DNA of 64,000 bases. Source: Dimorphilus gyrociliatus (taxonomy: Eukaryota; Annelida; Polychaeta; Dinophilidae). The notes under the pieces are model-generated. The model was given only the letters and a program-made list of their open reading frames with translations. It was not told the DNA's origin and searched no databases. Both the position numbers and the translations under genes were made by a program. The stretch is from NCBI GenBank assembly GCA_904063045.1, contig CAJFCJ010000002.1:3901891-3965890 (forward strand), in the 5' to 3' direction. Below are positions 1-11,100 of the stretch, piece after piece. Each line of letters opens with the position of its first letter. Positions within the stretch are counted from its first letter, which is position 1.

Positions 1-109
1 AAGAAAAAATTTCTAAAGTGTATAGAATGTACAAGAACAACATTGGCTGTCATAAATAATTTGTAATATAACGGTTCTAAATAAGGTTTCCTACATTGTT
101 CTCAATACT

Positions 110-1255
110 TTAAACGTCCTTTTTTAAGAGCTTTTGTCGTTTCCCTGCTTCCCTCATACACTCTAATACGTATCTTTCATGATCTTCAAAATTATCGAAT
201 TTCGGAATTTTAACTGGGGGTTGATCTTTAGGTTTTCCTGATAACCATTCCACTGTCAGTTCACCACAATTTGGAAGCCCCACTTCTTTCTCAACTGCCA
301 AAGAACTTTTTATTGACAAGAATTCAATAATTGCGGAACTCTTTTTCTTTTTTAGTAGAATGACCATTTCGTTAATTTCACCATGCTGAAATTATAAAAA
401 ATACCTATAAATGAAATTCAAATACCATTTAAAAATATACCTACAGCTGAGAATATTTTTTTAATAGATTCTTCGTCATAACCTTCTCTCCATGAAACTT
501 TAATTCGCATAGGTTCGTCACCCATCTCATCTACAACCACATTTATCTTATAACATTGGGTTCCTAACGGATTATAATTTTTAACTATACCTTTTCCTGC
601 AGCTATATTTTTTATTTTTTCTCTCAGCAATCTTTGTTCCTCCTCAACTATTTTGGATCCTTGCTCTCTTAATCTATCAATCTCTTTCTCTAAATTAGCT
701 GTGCTAGGTATATTTCTCTTTTCAAGGTAAGCTTCTTCTCTAGCTTCCAACTCTGATTGTTTTTATATTAAATCTTAGAAATTATCCTTTCAAAATAGTA
801 TTAACATTTTTTACCTCTCTTTAATTTTCTCCTTTCGGCATTTAGTTTTAGATCTCTTATTTCAGCTGCTTTTCTAGCTTGTAAAACCTTGTCGTAAGCT
901 GCCTAGGTCAATAGAAAAGATTTAAAGATATGATTTTCAAGTTAAGAATTTCAATTACCTTTGCATTTTCATCTGTTAAAATTTCGAGTGCTTCTGTTAA
1001 CTTATGAAATTTTTCTGCTGCTTTAGGATCATCTGGATTTTTATCAGGATGACACTCTAATGCTTTTTTTCTATAATTTTTTAGAATCTGCAAAAGTTTT
1101 CATCTTGTATTATCGCTCAGCAAATATTACATTTTCAATAAGCTAATAAAGTTTAAGAAAATTGTGTTAACCTCTTTTGACGTTGCATCGTGAGAAATAC
1201 CAAGGAATTCATAGAGATCAATTTTCAATAAATCCGATTTTTTTTTCTCTGCCAT
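110..1255 (-). CDS. DNAJC17: DNAJC17-like J-domain and RRM protein
   Basis: Five exons: 1255-1172, 1087-959, 902-815, 752-445 and 385-110. They join in frame to 294 residues; the human protein is about 304. The J domain is at the N-terminus (about residues 10-75) with the HPD motif in ECHPDKN. A charged Lys/Glu-rich helix follows, then a C-terminal RNA-recognition motif containing [21 protein letters not shown] and [10 protein letters not shown]. The exon 4 donor must be the GTAGGT at 444; the GTATAT four bases later would break the frame. This architecture is that of DNAJC17, a nuclear J-protein linked to the spliceosome. I infer that role by family. The start is the ATG opening [19 protein letters not shown]. 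It is head-to-head with CFAP58. Confidence 0.93.
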
Positions 1256-1560
1256 AATGATAGATCGTAATTACGTTAAAAGCTGAAATCAAATTTGGAA
1301 ACGAATTTCATCCGCTCCAATTTTGCAACACAAAACATTTCCTTCGAAAATTATAAATATCTCTATCTAACAAATATATATATTTTAACTTATACCTACG
1401 TCTGAATGAATAAAAAATAACTTGTACGAAAATTAATATTGTTTTTGCTACTTCCGTTATTGTTATAGCAACATCACCAACAACAGTGCTTGGTTGTGGA
1501 TTAAATGTAATTTATAATATTAGAAGTTTATTTTGAAGAAAATTCTTGTCATAAAATACG
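1256..1560. promoter_or_regulatory. Divergent promoter DNAJC17 / CFAP58
   Basis: The start codons of the two divergent genes are 305 bp apart. The interval contains ACTTCCG (1450-1456), an ETS-type core. Overlapping its last base is GTTATTGTTATAGCAAC (1456-1472), whose right half AGCAAC matches an RFX X-box half-site. Both matches are by eye. No TATA box is obvious for either gene. Confidence 0.5.
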
Positions 1561-4224
1561 ATGGCTGGAGAGGTATGTAGTATTATAATATCATTCTCAA
1601 AGGTAACTTATAAGGGCATAATTTGTTAGGAGAAGAAAGATAAAGCTCTAATAGATGATTCGGCTTTTGAGAAGCTTGAACTGGACTTCCAGGAGGTTTT
1701 GAAAGAGTTAATGGGAGATCGATCCCTTGAAAGATTCAGATCTGAATATGAGAAACTGCATCGGGCTCTTAAGAAAAGTCATGAGAGTGAGAAAAGATTA
1801 ATGCAAAAATGTCGCGAGCTGAACGCTGAGATAGTGGCGAACTCTGCTAAAGTAGCCACAGCTCTAAAACTATCACAAGAAGATCAATCAACTATAGCCG
1901 CATTGAAAAAAGAAATAGAAAAGGCTTGGAAATTGGTTGATGGTGCTCAAGAAAAGGAGACTAGAGCAAAAGAAACTATCCAATCCTTAAAATTAGAAAT
2001 TGCTAATTTGGGTAAATTAGTCGAACAAGGAGCTGGTTTGACTATGGGACAAGAACATAGTGTTAATGAATTACTTAAAGTTAAAGAACAACTAACTAAA
2101 GAGAGAGATGAAGCCTTAAATGAAGTAGTTAAATATAGGGAAGATTTGAGTAAAACTCAAGAGAATCTAGCTGAAGTTCAAAGGCAAGAAGAAGAAGCCG
2201 TTAACAAAATCCAAGAACTTCAAAGTGATATGCAAGTAAAATCCAATGAAATTATAAGGGAACAACGAAAGAAAGATCGCTTGGAAAGAGACATAAAACA
2301 AGCAAAGGCAGACTTGGACAAAAGAAACGCGGATGTTAAAGAGAAAGATGCTCACATCTCCAAACTGAAAGAAGATATTCAAAAGTCTGAAATGCAGAAT
2401 AAAGACCATAAAATTGCCCTTGAAAGAGCAAACAAAGATTTTGAGAAAACAAATGAACGATTGACATCTCTTCAGAAAGAGTTTGATTCTCAATTATTCA
2501 CTGGGGAGCAACTTCAAGCTGAAAATCAAGAAAAAGTTAAAGAGCTCAAGCTTAAGGAGGAGGAGGTTAAAGATTTGAAAAAAGATATTAATAAGCTAAA
2601 GATAGAGAAAGATAAGATGGAGCGAAAGATGCACATTTTGGACGAGCAAAAGAAGGAAACTGATAATCAACGAGATAGAAACAAATCCGAACTAATCAAT
2701 TTAGAAAAGGAAATGGAAGGAACAAAAAAAGAAATGGAAGCGAGCAAAAAAGAAATAGAAGGCCTCATTAGAGAACGAGATCTTCTGAATAAAAATATGC
2801 TGAAAGCAGGTTACGAAACTGAAAAACAAGTTAGCTTAGTAAAGATGCATGAACAGAGTAAGAAGTCTCTTGAGCAAGAAATTCAAAATTATAAGGAAGA
2901 GGCTCAAAAGCAAAGAAAAATTATTTACCAATTGGAGAAAGAAAGAGATAGATACATCAACGAAGCTTCTGATCTCACCCAAAAAGTATTACAACATATG
3001 GAAGATGTTAAAGTTAGGGAGATGCAAATATTTGATTATAAGAAGAAAATTGCTGAAGCTGAGACAAAACTAAAGCAACAACAAAATTTGTATGAAGCGG
3101 TTCGTTCCGATAGGAATTTGTATTCAAAGAACTTAATCGAATCACAGGATGAAATTACTGAAATGAAGAGGAAATTGAAAATCATGAATCATCAAATAGA
3201 TCAACTTAAAGAAGAAATATCTGCCAAGGAAGCCGCACTTGTTGCCGAGCATGCCGCTCATCAAAGTGTTGAAAAAGATAAAGAAAAGTTGAAAGCAGAA
3301 CTTATCAAGAAGAAAAATTATGCTGCAGAATTAAAGGCGTTTTCTGAAGCTCAAGAAGCCGAACAGAGGAAGTTATTAAAAATTATTGCTGAAGCTGATG
3401 CTGAAAGAGTTCGTCAAAAGAAGGAGCTTGATCAAGTAATATCAGAAAGGGATATCCTTGGCACTCAATTAGTCAGAAGAAATGACGAACTTGCCTTACT
3501 TTACGAAAAGATCAAGATTCAACAATCAACTCTTAATAAGGGGGAGGCACAATATAATCACCGTCTGGAGGATATAAGGGTGCTTAAACTGGAGATAAGA
3601 AAGTTAAGGCGAGGAAAACAAATTCTAGAGAAATCTGTTGCCAATGTTGACGATTTGAGGAAAGAAATTTATCACTTACAACGTGATCTTCTCAGGGAGA
3701 GAACTAGGTGTAAAGCCCTTGAGGAAGAATTAGAGAATCCAATGAATATTCATAGATGGAGGAAACTAGAAGGAAGTGATCCATCTACCTACGAAATGAT
3801 CCAAAAGATACAAACCCTTCAAAAGAGATTGATATCAAAAACAGAAGAAGTTGTAGAAAAAGAATTGCTTATTCAAGAAAAGGAAAAATTGTATGTAGAA
3901 CTCAAGCATATTCTTGCTAGGCAACCTGGTCCAGAAGTAGCCGAACAGCTGCATGTGTATCAACAAACTCTTAAGGAGAAGACAAAACAGATGAAAGCCA
4001 TGTCATCTGAATTAAATATGTATGAATCGCAAGTTAATGAGTATAAATATGAAGTTGACAGACTGGCACGTCAATTACACGATGTTAAGAAGAAATATTT
4101 CGCCTCTAAGAAGAAAGAACGTGATAATAAGGAAGTTGCCCAGATTTTACCCCAAAGAACCGAACCTCAGGCAAGGTTTACTGGAGGTGGTTTTAGTCTG
4201 AAGCAAGCGACAGCGAACGCCTAA
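1561..4224 (+). CDS. CFAP58: Cilia- and flagella-associated protein 58
   Basis: Exon 1 is only 12 bp (1561-1572, MAGE). After a 57 bp intron, one exon runs from 1630 to the stop at 4222-4224. Total 868 residues; human CFAP58 is about 872. Nearly the whole protein is heptad-patterned, Lys/Glu-rich coiled coil. Recognisable CFAP58 stretches are RFRSEYEKLHRALKKSHESE near the start and AQILPQRTEPQARFTGGGFS at the end. The family acts in the axoneme and mid-piece of motile cilia and sperm flagella. A single intron in a 2.6 kb reading frame is odd in this intron-dense window and suggests intron loss. AATAAA at 4337-4342 is a plausible poly(A) signal. Confidence 0.95.
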
Positions 4225-4583
4225 AAACCTACGAAAAATATGCTTGTAAAACTTTTATAAATGCGACAAACACACATATAAAAAACAAGAAACAAAATTG
4301 TTTTTATTTTATATATCTTTACTTATAAATAATTTAAATAAAGTCTTTCCGATAAGTATTTAATACGGGGCAAAAAATAGTTAACCTTCACTTGTTCAGA
4401 CTATTACTCTTAAGGGAGAATATAGATAACATTTTGGTAAATTAAGTAATACAGTATGTATACGATATATACGTCATATATACGCATTTATATATTTTTA
4501 CACAATTTAGAGAGTAAATTCTTTTTTGGACGGTATAACAATGTACAAAAAGACGCATAGAATCATAAGAGATTTTTCCTTTA
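4225..4583. other. Convergent 3' region of CFAP58 and convertase
   Basis: AT-rich tail-to-tail spacer carrying the CFAP58 poly(A) signal (4337-4342) and TA-rich runs near 4455-4500. No coding potential seen. Confidence 0.6.
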
Positions 4584-5118
4584 TTATTCAAAACTTTCAT
4601 CTATTTCATCTTCTGTTCTTACTAGTTTATACTGCTCAAATCTTTTACGTTTGCATTTGTAAATTATAATCGCAACCAAGCAAAGAATTGCCACAAAAGA
4701 GCCTATTGTTGCAAAAATTACAATTCTACGCCCATTCAAATTGCAGTAAATCTGTAAGAAAAGATACATTTTAGATATATAAACATATTAACTTAGACGC
4801 AAAGTTTCTTTTGAATGAATCTATAATCGTAATACTTTTCTCTTGTCTCTCTCTACTTCCTCTCCTTTCATCAATAATTAGACAGTTTACATTAAGTAGT
4901 ATAATTTAAACAGATTATAAAGAATTATTCTTATTGGAAACGTACAGCTTTTGTCATTATTTAGTTAACGTCTGATACTGATTAAAATTAAGCGATGGAG
5001 ATTGAGATGTTTTTTTTTTTACCTAATTAAATTCATTTTCTAAGTGATAATTCACTCTCGAATTATTAAAATACTAACCGTTGTACAAAGACTAGATGAC
5101 GAAGTTGAACATATTTTT
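4584..5118 (-). other. Convertase 3' end B: membrane anchor plus sorting tail
   Basis: A 40 bp exon (5118-5079, KICSTSSSSLCTT) splices to the terminal exon 4751-4584. The terminal exon encodes a transmembrane helix (IVIFATIGSFVAILCLVAII), a basic stop-transfer (KCKRKR) and a cytoplasmic tail with YKLV (a Yxx-phi endocytosis-type motif) and the acidic run EDEIDESFE. Vertebrate furin uses tyrosine motifs plus acidic clusters for trans-Golgi retrieval. By analogy this end should cycle between Golgi and plasma membrane; that is inference. Confidence 0.75.
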
Positions 5119-8100
5119 CTGTAGAGAAAATTGGAGAGATTAATATTTCTTATAGTTTAAAAGCGAAAGTGACAAAAAGAAGAATGGCAAGAATAGCTAA
5201 TGTTAGGCCTATAGCTATATAAATTCCCGTTGATGTTTGTGTTAGAGCATTATATTCTATTATAGCTCTACATTTTTTAAAGTCTGTTAGAATATGAAAT
5301 TTATCACATCTGATACATTCTTGCAATGAGAAACACTCCAGACAGTGGGGAGGGCATGCTTTGCAACTGTTAATCAAAATTAGAAAAGAGAATATGATAT
5401 TATAAAGTTAGAATTCCAACAAAATAAATAAATACAAAAAATTAAGGGTAAATGATTTGTAACTACATAAACCTTCTTGAGGATAAAGAAAAAAAATCTC
5501 CTATTTTGCAGATCGATGAGCTTTTGTGATATTCAATTTGATCTTTTCCATTTGTTTCCAATGAGTAATTGGAAGATAAAATCCCTGGGGTAGTAAGTGG
5601 AAGAAAGGAGTTGTTTGATTCAATATTTCTTACTTCATCAACGGTTGTCTCCTTCAATGTAGAACTTGATAGGTAAGATTGTTGAAATAGAGTAGTTTGC
5701 CCCTTTACTTTTAGTTTAACGTTTTCTACTTTCGCAGTAAGATTGTTTTCCGAACAGAAACAATTACTTCCGTTGTTGGAGCAAAGCAACTTGTAATCGT
5801 TTAAGGATGCGTTACAGGATAGACAATGAGATGAACTAATGCATTTGGCACAGTGGTCGGAACATGCTTGGCAACTGTAAATGACATATTACAATAAACG
5901 TGCTGGGAATAGTTAAGTAGGAATCTGGTTAAAAAAATAGAAATCGATATAATAGAAATTCTATTTTTATAAATCATTCATATGAACTTTTTATTCACAT
6001 TTTCCTTGTTCCTTCCTCACCTAATACAATCTACACAATAAATATATAACTAAAACCATTAACGGATCAGATAAATAAGCTGAGTTGATTTTCAATCCTT
6101 AAGGCTTAAAATTATAAATGATATGGAAAATAAACTGGAAACGTTATTTTTATGCTTGCTTTCTCTATACCGTTAGGGGGCACTTTTCAGACCATTTAAG
6201 ACTACGCTTGTAGAATATATTTTAACCTAGTGGAAAGGGATTATAGAATGTTGATAATTAGGTGGGAAAAGAAAGAAGGATTGCTATTACGGAGCAGATA
6301 TTATGTAATACATTTTATATACTGTATGTTTATATATTTATATAAATCCTTAACACTAGCTCGTAAACAGCACTATTTGAAGAAATATAACAATATAAAT
6401 CAATTAGCATTAAATATGTTATAGTTATCTTCAACCTTTTGACATTAAATTACTGTTTTCGTGACTTAATTAGAAAAAGTGAAATTTCTTCCATTATATT
6501 ATTTTTTCTTGGTTTACGCGCTATAAAAAATCAGCGGAGTTAGCAACAAATTAGATTTAGGCCTATGCATAATATACGGAATATCAAATTTCTGCGTCAC
6601 TGTCTTCCTTTAGAATGTGCTCTTCGGGCTTATTAAAATTGGGTCGTTCTATTTCTTTTTTAATGGACGTTATACAGGGAGTTTAATCATTCAAGATGTG
6701 CCTTATGTGTCAGGTCTTTTAATTTTTTTTGATGGCTTTCAAGCCTAACCCAGTTGGCGACTACCTTATTTATTGAAAAATAAACGCTTTTTAAGCGTTT
6801 TCCTTAGGGAATAAAGACTGACTTAGCGTAAATGAATAAAAATGGAAGGGCGAATGAGATGAAAAGTAGCAAAGGGAACAAAGATATGGGATTTAAACAA
6901 ACTAAAGAAAAGTCACAGCACGTACGTGTTATTGGACGCCTTGTAAAATCCCTTCGGACATATTCTATCCTTAACGCATCGATCGGACTGTTTTAGGATA
7001 TAGCCATCACGACAGACGTAACAAAGACCTCCTTTGCAGTGGATGCAATTATCTTGGCACTTTTGACATGTTGTAACAACCGGGCCAAAACCAGAGGGGC
7101 AGGAATCAATACAATTTCCGTTAAATAGTAGCTTTTTGATTCGGCAGCTGTCACAAATTGCATCTTCCCCCACCCAGTGGCAACGGGTGCAGTTCTTCGG
7201 ACAAGGTGTACATACATCATTCTTAGGAGCCGAAGACCGAGAGCAACCGTGTCTGCATGCATTATCTTTATATTTGATAAGGGGATGAGCGCAAACTATA
7301 CAATCATATATGGTTGGTCCATGACAAGTCTGACAGCTACCTGCGCAATGAAGACATATATTATCTTTTGATTTATATGTGCCATGAGGACACTTGGCAA
7401 CACATTCTTGACGGCCCCCGCCCATTTTTAAATTGCGACATTTAATACAGTCAGCAGCTGACGTACCAAGGCAGCCCATAGCAGGAGAGCATTGAGGATG
7501 GCACCCTTTCAATCGTGCCGAACTTGATGTAGTTGATGTTGATCGTCTTTCCTTAAACAATGATACAATTGAAGCTCTTTTAACCGGTTTATATGGGTCG
7601 GTATCTGTACCAAAAATAATTAATTGCAAACTCCTTATAACGCCAGAGTTACTTTCTAAAGATCCAGCATTTTCTATTGTTAGCACCCAATCACCAACAG
7701 CTTGTTCACCCCAATAATGAACTGACATAAATGGCCAATCGTGGAAATCGCCCTGAGCTATGTCATTCTTTCTTGAGGGTAGTAAAGTTGAATTGGTACC
7801 GCTCGGACTTTTCAAGTGTAAACGAATATCTCCTCTCCTTGAATAAGATAGTGAGACCTTTGCCTGAACGTGTTCTATGAAACGGATTTCTTCATCAGCT
7901 TTACCGATACAGGCATTCGATTTAACGCTAATTCTCACACCCCAAGAGGAGATTTCTTTGTTAATTTCCAATCTAGGAAGAACGCAAATATGCTGTTCCG
8001 GAACAGTTGTCCACTTCTCAGCCAGTTTCACAACTGAGTTTGCATTCATTAAACCGTATCCATACTTTAAACTCACCTTTCTACCGACACCATTTGTAAT

Positions 8101-11100
8101 AAAATCCCCATCTTGTAAAGGATCAGGGTCGGCAGTAACAATAACAATATGTTGCATATCTCTCCAAGTTAAGTCAGGATTAGCCTCAAGAGCAAGAGCA
8201 CATATACCTGCTGCTATAGGAGCAGAGGCGCTTGTACCTGAATGTCCGTCAGTACAACGATCTCTGAGGTCAGTTGTTAGAATTTTAGGATCAAGAGTAT
8301 TATCCCCCGAACTGTAAGTAGTTGCAATTGTAGAAGAGCATTCCTCTAGGTACCAAGGTTTTATCCCATGTACGGTGGCAGACGATATAGATAACGTAAA
8401 TATGCTATTCGTGTATCCATCACAATTGCACGAGTCATCAGCGACGCCGCCGTTACCCGATGCCCAAACGTATATAGAGCCCCTACCGTTCCTGCCTTTA
8501 ACAATACCTTGGATGAAGGCTTCTTTTGCTAGCCTTGCCGGGCCGTCTACGACTTTACCATTGTCATCTGGACCCCAACTAGCGCTATAAATGTCTATAT
8601 GATTTTGACGATGGGACAATGATTCAGCTTCAACGTAATCGCTTACATCGCCATCCAACATTCGAATTCCACCTATCTTAGCATTATAGGCTATTCCTAC
8701 ATTGCATTTTGTATTGTTAGCTTGAGCAGCTACTTCACCCGCACAACGTGTGCCATGCCTGAAGAAAATGAAAAGTGTAAACCCTTATAGAAATTTTTAA
8801 TATCAAAATATATTTGTGTTTTCATCACTATTCTTGAATGTCTTATATTATTTAAAATATAAAAAAAACATAATACAGTGTATATTCTCTGAGTAAAAAT
8901 TTATCTGGGACTAACACGCAAACAATACGGTTTCGGCTTAATAACATCCCCAAAAGCTACAGATGAGGGATCAGAAAATTTCAAAGAGTTTGAATCAACC
9001 AACGAAAAGGACGCTTTACTAATTAGGCCGACAAATATGTTAAAAACCTGTCTTCTGCCAATTGCTTCACCAACACACCTTCGGTGTCCGAAGCCGAAGG
9101 CCGAAACTTTCCTAGCTAAATTTGAGTCAAATTTTCCCTCATTAGTAATAAATCTGAATGGATTTGGTAGTTTTGCATCTTGACCCCACACTGCAGTATC
9201 TTCGCCAATTGACCATAGATTGAGTATAACGATGTTACCCTTTGATAAAGAGACTCCTTTCAAAGCTGTATCCTCTATACAATAGTGGGGAAGGGCAAAT
9301 GGAACAGGTGTCTTCAGTCTTTAAGGAAGGTTTTTGCAACCCTTGTTATATAGTAAAAAAAAAGTTATATTTAACTTTCACCTAAGTTTAAAAGCTTTGG
9401 CTGCTGGAGGAAACTGATGTTAGAAATGGGAATATTTCTTTTTTGACCTTTAATAATTTGACTAGGGACGTTGTTAATAAAGGTGAGAGCAAAAACCTTC
9501 CTTAGTACTTCTGCTATACAAGCTTCAGTTAAGGGCATTTCATTTCGTTTTTCATAAATGGTTTCGAAAGTTTCCTCATCATTCGAAGAAACTCTGCATA
9601 TTTCTGTATATATCATCTTCTGAATGTCCTCCCTTTCAGCAATGAATAACAATAGCCATAGAATTGTAGAACTCGACGTTTCAACGCCAGCGGACAAAAA
9701 TTCAGCTACATTTTTCATCATTCCAATTCTGTCTAATTCGAAAAGAAAATCCGTCATACCGTATTCTAGAGCACAATCAAAGACAGCGTCAACAAGTTTA
9801 TTCATTCTAGATCGAATTTCTGCATTCTTTTTGGCTGGCTGAGGAAGGAAAGAAAGAAAAGTAGGTTGATTCCCAAGAGCAAATAGTTCAGTTGATGCAT
9901 TTGGTGAAAGAAGAATATTGAGTAAATGCTGTTTTACATCACCTTCTTTGCATTTATTATAGAAGACAGCGAACAAAACATTTGCTACAGTTTTTATTAT
10001 GCCATCAACAGGGTCAACTACACCAGATAGATTCCATTCTTCAACGAGTCGATCAACGTAATCGGTAGCAGCTTCACCAACAATGTTTCTCCTATCTTTC
10101 AGTAACGATAATGAATGACGTCTCTTTTGAATTAAGCGATCCCCATAAATATCAAAACTGAGGCTTCCGGTGAGATAATCATTATAGATGGGTAATGGTG
10201 GTCTACTAGACAAATTACGATTCAACGATGCTCTTTTAATAGCATGGTATCCGTTAATGATGGTAACTTTATTCATGCCTAGTTTGACAGAATAGATGTC
10301 TCCATACTTATACCACCAGCCCGTTAAGACTCCAAGAGGATCTGACCGTATTTGAAAAATGTTACCTACTATAGGCCATCCAAAAGGCCCTGCTTTCACT
10401 CTTAACGTTTTCAGGTAAGATGTACTGTAGGTTATAGTCCAATATAGGGCGAATCCAAAAATTACTATAACACTTAGCATCCTCTATTTCTTGTCTTATT
10501 CGACTATAAAGTCAGAACTCTTCATATAATGATATCGGCGTTAATAATTTAAGTAGATTTGCTATATTTAATATAATGATTAAGGGGAAAAAATAAAAGC
10601 ATTTTCTAAAGTTTATTAGCGTAATTATTGCATTTTATAAAATTTCTCTGTACCCCATATTTTTCTATTTTACAAATCCTAGAGTTTTTCTTTCTGTATT
10701 CAAATTAAGGAAAAAAAAATTGCAATTGTGCTAAATGTCTTTTTCGATTAGTCGGTCATGTAAGAGAATCCTTGAGATGAGAAAAAAAAGATATAAACGA
10801 CTTGGTTGTAGAGTGTGGAATTCTCATATTTAATTTATTCGATAATTAAATAGAAATATATCTAATTTATTAAGTATCCTCCAATACTGTTATGCAATAA
10901 ATTATTAGCGCCGATATCATATTTACTGTATCGTAATTCGAAAACGAACATAAAAACGATAAAATAGCCTGGACTAGGAAAGCGGTCGTTTTCTTTACAA
11001 GAGGTAGTATAAATAAATCAAAATGACTATATACATATATATATATATATATATTTGTTATATACACTGTATAACTAAATATTTAGAAAATTATTATAAA

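Noticed and set aside
2167..2493. Minus-strand 108-codon ORF rich in Phe/Leu inside CFAP58
   Set aside because: It is the antisense of a Lys/Glu-rich coiled-coil exon, which routinely yields Phe/Leu-rich open frames.
6230..6424. 64-codon ORF in convertase intron 3
   Set aside because: AT-driven composition (Tyr, Ile, Lys), no motif and no splice context.
7877..8317. Plus-strand 146-codon ORF opposite the convertase catalytic exon
   Set aside because: The minus strand carries the convertase with all catalytic residues; the plus frame has no start context, domain or splice support.
9264..9371. Apparent frame break between two P450 open frames
   Set aside because: It is a normal 185 bp intron (9496-9312) with GT and AG ends that joins EVLRK to TPVPFALPH in frame, not a frameshift.
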